Source: Spirosoma agri (lineage in GTDB: Bacteria > Bacteroidota > Bacteroidia > Cytophagales > Spirosomataceae). From it: a stretch of 64,000 nucleotides of DNA. The DNA lies in assembly GCF_010747415.1 (NCBI RefSeq), contig NZ_JAAGNZ010000002.1:682001-746000 (forward strand), read 5' to 3'. The position numbers and the translations under genes are program-made. The notes under the pieces were generated by a model. It was given only the letters and a program-made list of their open reading frames with translations. It made no database searches and was not told the origin of the DNA. Positions 46,705 to 55,119 of the stretch are shown here, piece after piece. Each line of letters begins with the position of its first letter. Position 1 is the stretch's first letter.

Positions 46705-47613
46705 CTAGTACTTATAATCGATACCCATTTTCTTCGCCATATCCGAGAACACCTGCGGATCGAAGTCTTCGGCACCAGGCGCGTTGAGCTGAGGCTCTTC
46801 ATCCAGATCGGGCGGTGTATAGCCGGGAATCGCTCCCTCAACGACTACGCATTCCTGTCCGTCGTCCGGGTGCGGGCCGTTCCAGATCAAACCCGCCTGT
46901 TTGTAATCATTCTGGCTGAACGTGTACAACTTAAGGTGCATCTTCTCATCCATGAACTTCTTAGCCTCCGGAAAAGCGTCGTTGCTCAGGTTCGGAATCG
47001 GTAGCAATTTCGTTACTTCAACGCCCGTTAGTTTTTCCAGCGCTTTGGCGTAAGCTACTACGTGCAGCCCACCGCGTACGAGCAGGTAACCGACCATTGT
47101 ACGGGCCGTTGGCGTATCGACCATTTCATACACCCGCATCTTGTTGGCCCGCGCTCCGCACTCCAGGAAGAAGTTATGAAGCAGATCGAGTTTCAGGTTG
47201 CCACTGCTAAAAACGTTTTCGCCCGTCCAGAAGCGACCCATCGAATCCATCGGCAGGGCCGACTGACCACTGGCAATAAAATGGCTCGTGTTACGGACAT
47301 CGACGGCACTGGCCAATGGCGTGGTCGTTGGGTCAAAACCGCGTTTGCTGGTACCAGATAGCAACAGATTTGTGGTGTAGGCTACTACTTCAACGTGGCC
47401 ATATTCTTCACCCGCAATGCTACAGATCAAATCGTAGAAAGGCCGTAGCTTCTTGCGTCCACGGAAATTAAACGACTGAAAAGTGTAGTTCATCAGGGTT
47501 GACATCTCGCCGAACTTGCCACCCAGCAATTCTTGAACAGCTGCGGCATTGTTCGCCGAAGGATTATTGGGAACTGGTAGCTCGATAGGGAGCTGGTCCA
47601 TTTTTAGAATCAT
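46705..47613 (-). CDS. Manganese catalase
   Basis: A 302-residue dimanganese catalase that breaks H2O2 into water and oxygen. The four-helix metal site is seen in GKFGEMSTLMNYTFQSF (Glu36) and IAGEEYGHVEVVA (Glu69/70 and His73), with later ligands in NFFLECGARANKMRVYE and RGGLHVVAYAKAL. Length and C-terminal tail are normal. It is a single gene, with a degenerate repeat in the 190-bp gap upstream. A secondary start at Met5 is possible. Confidence 0.95.
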   Translation of the reverse strand: MILKMDQLPIELPVPNNPSANNAAAVQELLGGKFGEMSTLMNYTFQSFNFRGRKKLRPFYDLICSIAGEEYGHVEVVAYTTNLLLSGTSKRGFDPTTTPLASAVDVRNTSHFIASGQSALPMDSMGRFWTGENVFSSGNLKLDLLHNFFLECGARANKMRVYEMVDTPTARTMVGYLLVRGGLHVVAYAKALEKLTGVEVTKLLPIPNLSNDAFPEAKKFMDEKMHLKLYTFSQNDYKQAGLIWNGPHPDDGQECVVVEGAIPGYTPPDLDEEPQLNAPGAEDFDPQVFSDMAKKMGIDYKY

Positions 47614-47721
47614 AATCTTGTGGTTTAGTTGAAGTGAGTTGAAACTCTACTGCCACAGGGATTACATACTACGAGAAACTATGTTCAGTTAAAGAGAGTA
47701 ATTAAAAAGGCTACGGCCCGT

Positions 47722-47799
47722 TTACACTCATTTCCCCTATCCCATGCTGGGCGAGGGGGCGAGGACGGTCGGCCGTTGCCGTGAGGGAAATTGAGTAAA
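47722..47799. repeat. Degenerate inverted repeat beyond the MFS gene
   Basis: GTTTACACTCATTTCCCCT and, 40 bp on, AGGGAAATTGAGTAAAC are imperfect reverse complements flanking GC-rich sequence. It lies just after the MFS stop on the minus strand and may be a transcript-end hairpin or a decayed repeat. Confidence 0.4.
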
Positions 47800-47804
47800 C
47801 AGGG

Positions 47805-49049
47805 TCACTCCGCTATGGTTACGGGCTTGGTCGGATCGATCCGGAACCACAGCAGGGCGCTAATGAGCAGGCACCCCGCTATCATAAAGAGTGGATAATT
47901 GAAGTTTTTGGTTTGTTCGACGATAATACCAAACAGAATTGTGATGAAGAATCCGCCCAACTGACCGGCAAAGTTCATCGAACCCGCTACTACGCCCGCG
48001 TTTCGCTGCCCAATATCGACACATACCGCAAACGCAACCGGCAAGGCCAGGTCTTTTAATAGCACACAGATAGCAAGCAGATAGCCTGCCATCTGGTTAT
48101 CGGTCGTTAGTCCTGCCAGCAGAAAAAACAAGCTGGACATACCCAGACCACCTATGCCTACCACCCTGCGGCCAACCTTCAGCCCGTAGCGTTTACTCAA
48201 GACATCACTCAGCAAACCACCGACAATGCAGCCGATAGCCCCCAGAAAGTAAGAGAGTGAGATAAAGTTCTTGGTCTGGTCTTCGCTCAGGCCGCGACCC
48301 TCCTGGAAATAGACCGACGACCAGTTCGTGAAGAAATACGAGCCGTAAAAAAACAGGTGACACATTAGCATCAGCGCCCACAGATCAGGATTTCGGAGGA
48401 TGGTCTGCCACGGAATGCGGTGGTCGGCGTATTTGATCTTACGCCCCTTTTCGATCTCGCTCACTTCTTCATCGCTGATGCCCGGCTGCGCGGCTGGCTC
48501 ATCGCGAAATGAGAGATACCAGCCCAAGGCCCACAACGCGCCTAAAACGCCCAATACGGCAAAGGCCCAGCGCCAGCCAGCCCAGTGAACGAGCGGAATG
48601 ACAACCAATGGCGTCAACGCGCCCCCCAATCGCCCGGCGGCCCAGATGACCGACTGCGCCCGGCCCACTTCCACCGCCGGAAACCAGCGGGCAATGACGA
48701 TCGAGGCATTGGGATACGCGCCGGCTTCTCCGGCACCGAACAAAAATCGAACGATCAGGAGATACAGAAAATTGATGGCCGTACCCGTCAATACGGTAAA
48801 ACCGGACCACCATAAAACGACGCGCGTCAGAATACGACGGGGACCAATTTTGTCACCGAGGGAACCCGTTGGTATTTCGAACAGCGCATACGATAGCGAG
48901 AAGGCCCCCAGAATATAGCCAAACTGCTGATTGTCGAGATGGAGATCGGCTTTGACATATTTGCTGACCACATTCATGCAAACCCGATCGAGGTAGGTGA
49001 TGGTCGATAGCAGGAACAGGCCTGCCAGAACGCGGTAGCGAAATTTCAT
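47805..49049 (-). CDS. MFS transporter, anion:cation symporter (ExuT/GudP-like)
   Basis: A 414-residue, 12-segment major facilitator. The opening YRVLAGLFLLSTITYLDRVC, then FEIPTGSLGDKIGPRRILTR (loop 2-3 motif) and FGAGEAGAYPNASIVIARWF match the ACS family, which imports sugar acids such as hexuronates, glucarate or galactonate, or other organic anions. Cargo here is unknown. It is a single gene divergent from aroB. Confidence 0.88.
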   Translation of the reverse strand: MKFRYRVLAGLFLLSTITYLDRVCMNVVSKYVKADLHLDNQQFGYILGAFSLSYALFEIPTGSLGDKIGPRRILTRVVLWWSGFTVLTGTAINFLYLLIVRFLFGAGEAGAYPNASIVIARWFPAVEVGRAQSVIWAAGRLGGALTPLVVIPLVHWAGWRWAFAVLGVLGALWALGWYLSFRDEPAAQPGISDEEVSEIEKGRKIKYADHRIPWQTILRNPDLWALMLMCHLFFYGSYFFTNWSSVYFQEGRGLSEDQTKNFISLSYFLGAIGCIVGGLLSDVLSKRYGLKVGRRVVGIGGLGMSSLFFLLAGLTTDNQMAGYLLAICVLLKDLALPVAFAVCVDIGQRNAGVVAGSMNFAGQLGGFFITILFGIIVEQTKNFNYPLFMIAGCLLISALLWFRIDPTKPVTIAE

Positions 49050-49090
49050 AAAAGGCAGAAGGCGTATAGGTTAAGTCAGATTAGTATCTA

Positions 49091-49098
49091 CAAAGCTA
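49091..49098 (-). promoter_or_regulatory. Candidate -7 element for the MFS gene
   Basis: On the minus strand TAGCTTTG fits TAnnTTTG exactly, 42 bp before the MFS start. The -33 region is T-rich without a clean TTG. Confidence 0.4.
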
Positions 49099-49171
49099 TA
49101 ATTTCGGTCGATAGTAAAAATACTTGTTGGCGAACTTATGTACCAACAGTTGGCTGCCGTACTTTTACAGT

Positions 49172-50212
49172 ATGTCAACAGTAGTTATTGCCCCACTTGC
49201 CGAAAGCCTGCCTGCTTTCCTGGAATCCTACGATTTTTCGGCCATCGCCGTCATTGCCGATAACCACACATTTCGGTTCTGTTACCCTGAATTGAAGGCG
49301 CTGTTGCCTAAGCATACCCTTGTCCGGATCAAGGCTGGTGAAGAACAGAAACACATTGCTACCTGCGAGTTGATCTGGGATGCCCTCACGCGCGCTAATT
49401 TCGACCGTTACGCGTTGGTCATCAATCTGGGCGGAGGGGTTATTGGCGACATGGGGGGCTTTTGTGCCGCTACGTACAAGCGCGGAATTGCTTTTGTTCA
49501 ACTGCCGACGACGCTGCTATCGCAGGTCGATGCGAGTGTGGGTGGAAAGCTGGGCATCGATTTTCGGGGCTACAAAAATCACATTGGTGTTTTTCAGCAG
49601 CCCGATGCCGTACTGATCGATCCTACGTTTCTGACAACCCTGCCCGACCGTGAACTTCGATCTGGTTTTGCCGAAATCATCAAGCATTGCCTGATTGCCG
49701 ATGCAGCCATGTGGGACAACATTCGTCATCGCGATCTCGACGAACAGGACTGGGCGGCACTGGTTGCGCATTCAGTAGCGGTGAAACAGCGTATCGTTGC
49801 TGAAGACCCTACCGAGAAGGGACTGCGTAAGATTCTGAACTTCGGCCATACCCTGGGTCACGCTGTCGAAACCTATTTCCTGACCCAACCCCGGAAGCGT
49901 TTATTACACGGTGAAGCCATTGCCGTTGGCATGGTAGCCGAAGCGTATATCGCCTTTCACAAAAAAATGATTGACGAAAACCTGCTGACACAAATCGAAG
50001 AGTATGTGTTCGCCGTATATGGAAATGTTCGACTGACCGATGCCGATACCGAACCGATTCTTGCCCTCACCTTACAGGACAAGAAAAATCGGGGAAATCA
50101 GGTACGGATGGCCCTGCTCGACGGATTGGGTAGTTGCACCTTCGATGTGCCGGTTACCGCATCCGAAATGCGCCGGGCACTTGAGTTTTACCGGGGGGTA
50201 AATAAGAGTTAA
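49172..50212 (+). CDS. aroB: 3-dehydroquinate synthase
   Basis: Second shikimate-pathway enzyme; makes 3-dehydroquinate from DAHP using NAD+ and zinc. The 346-residue form starting at 49172 (MSTVVIAPL) is preferred over an upstream start at 49124. Family motifs are NLGGGVIGDMGGF, QLPTTLLSQVDASVGGKLGI, the zinc ligands SGFAEIIKHCLI and ILNFGHTLGHAVE, and LLHGEAIAVGM. It stands alone on the plus strand. Confidence 0.96.
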   Translation: MSTVVIAPLAESLPAFLESYDFSAIAVIADNHTFRFCYPELKALLPKHTLVRIKAGEEQKHIATCELIWDALTRANFDRYALVINLGGGVIGDMGGFCAATYKRGIAFVQLPTTLLSQVDASVGGKLGIDFRGYKNHIGVFQQPDAVLIDPTFLTTLPDRELRSGFAEIIKHCLIADAAMWDNIRHRDLDEQDWAALVAHSVAVKQRIVAEDPTEKGLRKILNFGHTLGHAVETYFLTQPRKRLLHGEAIAVGMVAEAYIAFHKKMIDENLLTQIEEYVFAVYGNVRLTDADTEPILALTLQDKKNRGNQVRMALLDGLGSCTFDVPVTASEMRRALEFYRGVNKS

Positions 50213-50229
50213 AATTTGGTACTAGACTA

Positions 50230-50259
50230 TTGTTTGCCAAACATTTACGGTTATATTTG
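50230..50259 (+). promoter_or_regulatory. Promoter of the DUF4136 lipoprotein gene
   Basis: TTG (50230-50232), 19 nt, TATATTTG (50252-50259): an exact fit to the Bacteroidota consensus spacing. It lies 74 bp before the ATG at 50333. Confidence 0.65.
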
Positions 50260-50332
50260 AGTTCGACCAATAGAAAGATTTCACTACTAATTCATCTAAG
50301 TATATTTATCGAAAACCTTTACGAGCTTGAGT

Positions 50333-50866
50333 ATGAAAACGTGCATTGGTGTTTTGTTTGTACTGGCTATCGTCGCTATGGCGGGTTGTTCGCCCAGTAG
50401 ACTGTTTGTGGAGCATGATTATAGCTACGAAGGCCATTTTAAAAATTACGAGTCCTTCAATTTCTTAGAGTGCGAGTTCGTCGATTCAACACTTCTATGC
50501 TCCGATATTCAGGATGCAATCCGTCACCAGATGGAAGCTCGTGGCTACCGTGTCAGCAACCGCAGCCCAAATCTCCTGATCTCGTATAATATTTTCCGGT
50601 CCGACCTCCGGTTCCGGGGCTATCAGCAGCCAGTCATCAAAGACTGGGTTGTGCGTGAAGACGATGATGCAACCTACAAACGTATCGATTACAACCTGGA
50701 CGAGGGTACGCTGATGATTTCGCTGATCGACGCCGAGTCGTATCAGGTAATCTGGAAAGGCTACGCGTCGAAGATGATGCGTAATCCGAATTTCAAGAAC
50801 AATTACTTCAAAGGTATTGTCCGATCGATCTTCGACCAGTACCCCCTGATGGCAACAGCACGGTAG
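50333..50866 (+). CDS. DUF4136-like lipoprotein
   Basis: A 177-residue lipoprotein (MKTCIGVLFVLAIVAMAGCS, lipobox MAGC). The body has the DUF4136 pattern: DYSYEGHFKNYESFNFLE early, QDAIRHQMEARGYR, and a late LISLIDAESYQVIWKGYASK block. The ATG at 50333 is preferred to a TTG two codons earlier. Function is unknown. The REP cloud begins 14 bp beyond its stop. Confidence 0.75.
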   Translation: MKTCIGVLFVLAIVAMAGCSPSRLFVEHDYSYEGHFKNYESFNFLECEFVDSTLLCSDIQDAIRHQMEARGYRVSNRSPNLLISYNIFRSDLRFRGYQQPVIKDWVVREDDDATYKRIDYNLDEGTLMISLIDAESYQVIWKGYASKMMRNPNFKNNYFKGIVRSIFDQYPLMATAR

Positions 50867-50879
50867 GTATTTAAAACTT

Positions 50880-51036
50880 ACAAGTAAGGCGGGTGGAAAC
50901 CCGCGATTCGTAGAAGCAAATCAGTCTCTACGAATCGCTGGTTTCCACCCGCCTTACTTGTACCTGACGAATTGAGGATTTTTATCCACTCTATCTGCGC
51001 TTGACGAATCGCGGGTTTCCACCCGCCTTACTTGTA
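50880..51036. repeat. REP hairpins downstream of the RAYT
   Basis: Three copies of a GCGGGT-GGAA-ACCCGC hairpin core (50889-50904 plus; 50937-50952 minus, one mismatch; 51011-51026 minus). The first two form a 34-bp inverted pair (50880-50913 / 50928-50961) with one mismatch, including flanks ACAAGTAAG and GATTCGTAG. The third overlaps the end of the RAYT gene and supplies its TAA stop (51028-51030). Confidence 0.9.
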
Positions 51037-51645
51037 TTTCAGATAGGTGTGGGGCCAATCTTCCCAGTTTTCAGCCAGTTCTGCTTTGACAGGATTATTC
51101 AGAATATAATTGATGATACGCTCAAATGACTTTGCGTTTCGGACAATGTGATCGTAGCTTTCGGCCTGCCAGAAAGGCTGATTAGGTTGGTCCATGTATT
51201 CATTGACCCGTTTGGCAGAATTTGCTTTTAAACTACCCAAGACCTGCTGAAATGGTTTATGCTCACTTGTGTTCGTGACAAGAAGATGGACATGATTAGG
51301 CATTATGGTGTAAGCATGAACAATATACTGTCGATTGTCTCTGTAATGAATAGCCTCTTTGACAATCCCCGCCACTGTTTCGTCCGAAAGCCATTGTGAG
51401 CCTATCTTGTCTGCATCTAAGCTTGTATCAATCGCAAGAAAATAGCGGGCTTCCCATTGCTGCTTGATAGCAACAACTGATTCATGAGGGGTTCTGACAA
51501 TCTGCCTGGCTAAGAAGGCCTCATGTTCAAGCTGTAACCCTTCCAGAAGAGCATAAGGAAGTGTTCCGTGAAGCCGGAATGTAATAAACAACGTTTCGCC
51601 AGGTGGCATGATGTGCGGCAATCGTCGACGGTAGGGTTCATGCAT
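51028..51645 (-). CDS. REP-associated tyrosine transposase (RAYT)
   Basis: A 205-residue Y1/HUH (IS200-like) single-strand endonuclease. The HUH motif is in YTIMPNHVHLLV (about residues 110-121). The downstream helix carries candidate catalytic tyrosines in QAESYDHIVRN and IINYILNNP, and the tail ENWEDWPHTYLKYK is typical. RAYTs are thought to cut and move REP hairpins. The ATG at 51645 is chosen: a longer frame to 51735 reads through a REP copy. Six matching REP cores lie within about 150 bp of either side. The final codons and stop lie in a REP flank. Confidence 0.92.
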   Translation of the reverse strand: MHEPYRRRLPHIMPPGETLFITFRLHGTLPYALLEGLQLEHEAFLARQIVRTPHESVVAIKQQWEARYFLAIDTSLDADKIGSQWLSDETVAGIVKEAIHYRDNRQYIVHAYTIMPNHVHLLVTNTSEHKPFQQVLGSLKANSAKRVNEYMDQPNQPFWQAESYDHIVRNAKSFERIINYILNNPVKAELAENWEDWPHTYLKYK

Positions 51646-51671
51646 AGTATGTATACGAACCCAGTACCCAA

Positions 51672-51818
51672 AAGTAACGCGGGTGGAAGCCCGCGCGATT
51701 AAGATAAGCTGAATCACAACGATCGGACCACCCATAACAGTAACGCGGGTGGAAACCCGCGACTGACAGATAAGTTGCTACTATTCATTAATAGTGGGTT
51801 TCCACCCGCGCTACTTCG
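51672..51818. repeat. REP hairpins upstream of the RAYT
   Basis: Cores at 51679-51694 (plus, G in place of A with a T-G pair), 51745-51760 (plus, perfect) and 51794-51809 (minus, one mismatch), all with an AGTAA/AGTAG 5' flank. The last copy supplies the TAG stop of gldA (51811-51813). The stretch also holds the probable RAYT promoter, not resolved. Confidence 0.88.
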
Positions 51819-52728
51819 TTAATTCTTTGAAGATGCCTTCCAGCGAGCTTTCCTGCTGACGGAGGCCAACAAGGGTTAGGTTCTGATCGGCGGCAAGCCG
51901 GAAAATAGCAGCCCGTAGATCTGTGTTGGGCCCTGCTGTGATTCGATATTGCCCCTGACCCAGTGCTTCTACCCGTTCAACACCCGCTACAGTGTCCAGT
52001 ACATCAGGCCTGGACAGGTCCTGCTCGAACTCGGCTACAACGACAATACCCTCGCCCGTCGATGCGCTTCTTAACTGAGTCAGTGACCCATCGGCGACAA
52101 TCTGTCCCCGGTTAATGATGATAACACGATCGCAGACGGCCTCAACTTCCTGCATGATGTGAGTCGAGAAGAGAACCGTTTTGTCACGGCCTGCGTCGCG
52201 GATTACCTGCCGAATTTCAGCTAGCTGATTAGGGTCCAGACCCGTCGTTGGTTCGTCAAGGATCAGAACGGGCGGGTTGTGCAGGAGTGCCTGGGCTAAG
52301 CCGACACGCTGACGGTATCCTTTCGAGAGTTGTCCGATTCGTTTATGCTGCTCGCGCCCCAATCCAACTAGTTCAACCGTGTCGCTCACGCGCCGGGTCA
52401 GGTCTGAACTGCGGAGGCCGTGCAAAGAGCCCGAAAAACGCAGGTATTCCTTGACGTACAAATCGAGGTAGAGCGGGTTGTGCTCCGGCAGATAGCCAAT
52501 GCTCCGGCGAACGTCCATCGGGTGCGTGCGAACATCGAACCCGTTTACCTCCACGGTGCCATCCGTGGGCGAGAGGTAGCCCGTTGCTACCTTCATCGTT
52601 GTCGATTTACCGGCGCCATTGGGCCCCAGGAACCCAACAATTTCGCCCGGTTGCACCGTCAGCGAAATTTGGTTGACGGCTTTCTGGCTGTTATATTCCT
52701 TTGTTAGGTTCTGAACCCGGATAGACAT
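51811..52728 (-). CDS. gldA: GldA-like ABC transporter ATPase
   Basis: A 305-residue ABC ATPase. Walker A is LGPNGAGKSTTMK, signature LSKGYRQRVGLAQAL, Walker B VLILDEPTTGLDPNQ, switch His FSTHIMQEVEAV. The opening NLTKEYNSQKAVNQISLTV and IGYLPEHNPLYLDLYVKEYL are like GldA, the gliding-motility ATPase that works with GldF and GldG. Those membrane partners are not adjacent, so specific gliding function is inferred from resemblance. Its stop lies in a REP flank. Confidence 0.8.
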   Translation of the reverse strand: MSIRVQNLTKEYNSQKAVNQISLTVQPGEIVGFLGPNGAGKSTTMKVATGYLSPTDGTVEVNGFDVRTHPMDVRRSIGYLPEHNPLYLDLYVKEYLRFSGSLHGLRSSDLTRRVSDTVELVGLGREQHKRIGQLSKGYRQRVGLAQALLHNPPVLILDEPTTGLDPNQLAEIRQVIRDAGRDKTVLFSTHIMQEVEAVCDRVIIINRGQIVADGSLTQLRSASTGEGIVVVAEFEQDLSRPDVLDTVAGVERVEALGQGQYRITAGPNTDLRAAIFRLAADQNLTLVGLRQQESSLEGIFKELTK

Positions 52729-52925
52729 AAGCGTACTAAATTACTGAACGACGAACTAAGCGACGTACCTTGGACAGACCAAACGGACTTTAGACGTTTT
52801 GTCCAACATCCCGTATCTAACGTCCAAAGGACGGCATTGAATGTACCGGCAACGTACAAAAAACCGGAAAGAATAGCTATTTTTATCGTTTAACGTGAAT
52901 AGACACCGTTTTCTACAACCTGTAC

Positions 52926-54608
52926 ATGTCCATTTTTCGCAAAAAAACTGTAAAGCAAATTCTCAGTGATGCCGCTGAAGGCGAATCGAGCAAGCTAGTA
53001 AAAACACTAGGCGTTCGGGATTTAACGTCGTTCGGGATTGCGGCCATCATCGGGGCGGGTATCTTCAGCACCATCGGATTGGCAAGTTACAATGGCGGTC
53101 CGGCGGTGTCACTGCTGTTTGTCTTTACGGCCATTGCCTGCGTTTTTACCGCGCTCAGCTACGCGCAGTTTGCCAGTACGGTTCCGGTTAGCGGGAGTGC
53201 TTACACATACGCATACGTTGCGTTTGGGGAGATTTTTGCCTGGGTCATCGGGTGGGCGCTCATTCTCGAATACGCCGTTAGCAACATGGTCGTAGCCATT
53301 TCGTGGTCGGAGTACTTCACGTCGATGCTGAGCGGTTTCGGGATAACGTTTCCCAAATATCTGGCGATCGATTACGGTTCAGCATCCAGAGCTTTCGATT
53401 TGGTACAGCAAACGCAGCAAAGCGGTACGGCACTAAGTACATTGCCCGAAAATACGCGCGTACTGGCCGATGCCTACGCAAACGCGCCGGAACTGGGTAG
53501 TTTGAAGTTGATTGCCAACCTCCCGGCTGGTGCGGTTACCGTTCTGATCACGGCGCTGGTTTATATCGGTATCAAAGAATCCCGTGCGGCCAGTAACATT
53601 CTGGTGGTGCTGAAACTGGCTGTTATTGCGCTGGTTATTTCGGTGGGTGCTTTTTACGTGAAGCCCGCCAACTGGTCACCGTTTGCGCCGAATGGGATTT
53701 CGGGGGTATTGAGTGGTGTAGCATCCGTGTTTTTCGCCTTTATCGGGTTCGACTCCATTTCAACCACTGCCGAAGAATGTAAAAACCCGCAACGCGATCT
53801 GCCGCGAGCCATGCTATACTGCCTGGCAATCTGTACGGTGCTGTACGTCCTGATCACGCTGGTGCTAACGGGTATGGTCAATTATAAGGAACTGGGCGTA
53901 AGCGATCCGCTGGCCTATGTGTTTCAGAAAATAAACCTCGATTTTGTGGCTGGTGTAATTTCGGTGAGCGCCGTCGTTGCCATCACCAGCGCGCTACTGG
54001 TCTACCAACTTGGTCAGCCCCGCATCTGGATGACCATGAGCCGCGATGGTCTACTCTGGAAACGCTTTTCAACCATTCACCCCAGATTCAAAACGCCTTC
54101 GTTTGCTACCATCATCACGGGCATTATCGTAGCCGTCCCTTCCATGTTTATGGATCTTAAATTTTTTGTGGATCTAACCAGCGTCGGAACGTTTTTTGCC
54201 TTTATTCTGGTCTGTGCCGGTATTCTGTTCCTGGATGCTAAAGGACTGAGTGCACAGTCAAAATTCAAAGTCCCTTACGTAAACGGCAAATACATTATTG
54301 GTTTGGTCTTCCTATGCGTTGCCGGTTACGCCCTGACGGGAACCGATTTATTGGTTACGATGGAAAGCAAGCCCTTGCTCTTCGTGTTCTGGGGCGTTTG
54401 GGCATTTTTAGCCGTTCAGGGCTTCCGTGCTAATTTCTCGCTGCTTCCGGTTATTGGTATTTTAACAAACCTGTACCTGATGACCGAATTAGGAGCCAGT
54501 AACTGGCAGATTTTTGGTATCTGGTTAATTATCGGCCTCGTGATCTACTTCTCGTACGGTTTCAGAAAGAGCAAACTGAGACACGGCGAAAGCGTCGTTG
54601 AGGTATAA
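52926..54608 (+). CDS. APC-family amino acid permease
   Basis: A 560-residue cationic-amino-acid-transporter-like permease with about 14 hydrophobic segments. Marks are GIAAIIGAGIFSTIGLAS in the first segment (unwound GAGIF site), SAYTYAYVAFGEIFAWVIGW, and FFAFIGFDSISTTAEECKNP. It imports amino acids with protons; substrate unknown. It is a single gene, ending at a shared-apex hairpin 20 bp beyond the stop. The gap upstream (52729-52925) has no recognised promoter. Confidence 0.92.
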   Translation: MSIFRKKTVKQILSDAAEGESSKLVKTLGVRDLTSFGIAAIIGAGIFSTIGLASYNGGPAVSLLFVFTAIACVFTALSYAQFASTVPVSGSAYTYAYVAFGEIFAWVIGWALILEYAVSNMVVAISWSEYFTSMLSGFGITFPKYLAIDYGSASRAFDLVQQTQQSGTALSTLPENTRVLADAYANAPELGSLKLIANLPAGAVTVLITALVYIGIKESRAASNILVVLKLAVIALVISVGAFYVKPANWSPFAPNGISGVLSGVASVFFAFIGFDSISTTAEECKNPQRDLPRAMLYCLAICTVLYVLITLVLTGMVNYKELGVSDPLAYVFQKINLDFVAGVISVSAVVAITSALLVYQLGQPRIWMTMSRDGLLWKRFSTIHPRFKTPSFATIITGIIVAVPSMFMDLKFFVDLTSVGTFFAFILVCAGILFLDAKGLSAQSKFKVPYVNGKYIIGLVFLCVAGYALTGTDLLVTMESKPLLFVFWGVWAFLAVQGFRANFSLLPVIGILTNLYLMTELGASNWQIFGIWLIIGLVIYFSYGFRKSKLRHGESVVEV

Positions 54609-54628
54609 AACCAGTTCGTAATAGCTAA

Positions 54629-54687
54629 GGAATTCTCTGATTCATATGCCGTATCTTCGAGATACGGCATATGAATCAGAGAATTCC
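54629..54687. repeat. Long perfect hairpin, shared-apex family copy 3
   Basis: A 28-bp perfect stem (54629-54656 with 54660-54687) and loop TCG. The apex GCCGTATCT-N3-AGATACGGC equals copies 1 and 2. It begins 20 nt after the permease stop and ends 2 nt before the stop of the convergent TonB-domain gene. Confidence 0.95.
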
Positions 54688-54689
54688 CG

Positions 54690-55115
54690 CTACGGTTTCT
54701 TCCGGCGGGGTGCATCAACGCCAAACCATATGGGCAAGGTATATTTCACCCGAATTGGCGTACCCGATTGTCTGCCCGGTAGCCAGCGCGGCATCGCTCT
54801 AATGATCCGAATCGCTTCTTCGTCGCACCCCGCGCCAATGCCCGTTAATAGTCGGACATCCGTTAGTCGCCCGTCTGTTTCCACGATAAAAGAGCTTAAA
54901 ACGCGGCCTTTAATGCCCGCTTTCCGGGCTTCTGGGGAATAGTGAAGGTTTCGTTTTATGAACGCATCTAACGAATCCTTACCACCCGGAAACTCAGGTT
55001 GTTTTTCGACAATGGTGAAAACGGTTGTGTCGAGTGATGAGATTGATTGACCGAACCCGATAGTCATCGACAGGGACCAACCGACTAGCACGGACAAAAT
55101 TGAGGTAGCATTCAT
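54690..55115 (-). CDS. Secreted TonB C-terminal-domain protein
   Basis: A 141-residue exported protein: a signal peptide (SVLVGWSLSMTIGFGQS) and then only a TonB C-terminal domain (PEFPGGKDSLDAFIKRNL, VSSFIV-like strand, DEEAIRIIRAMPRWLPG, VKYTLPI). The transmembrane anchor and Pro-rich span of a true TonB are missing, so it cannot transmit proton-motive force alone. It may bind receptors or peptidoglycan. It starts 4 bp after the full-length TonB gene. Confidence 0.88.
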   Translation of the reverse strand: MNATSILSVLVGWSLSMTIGFGQSISSLDTTVFTIVEKQPEFPGGKDSLDAFIKRNLHYSPEARKAGIKGRVLSSFIVETDGRLTDVRLLTGIGAGCDEEAIRIIRAMPRWLPGRQSGTPIRVKYTLPIWFGVDAPRRKKP

Positions 55116-55119
55116 GACT

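Noticed and set aside
50979..50987. TTATCCACT, near a DnaA box
   Set aside because: A single near-match inside the REP region, not a cluster, and 40 kb from dnaA.
51646..51735. Upstream extension of the RAYT reading frame by 30 codons
   Set aside because: It reads through a REP hairpin and is not family-like; the ATG at 51645 gives the normal N-terminus.
52784..52830. Repeated ACGTCC/GGACG pieces upstream of the permease
   Set aside because: Short and inconsistent; no clean stem or unit emerges.
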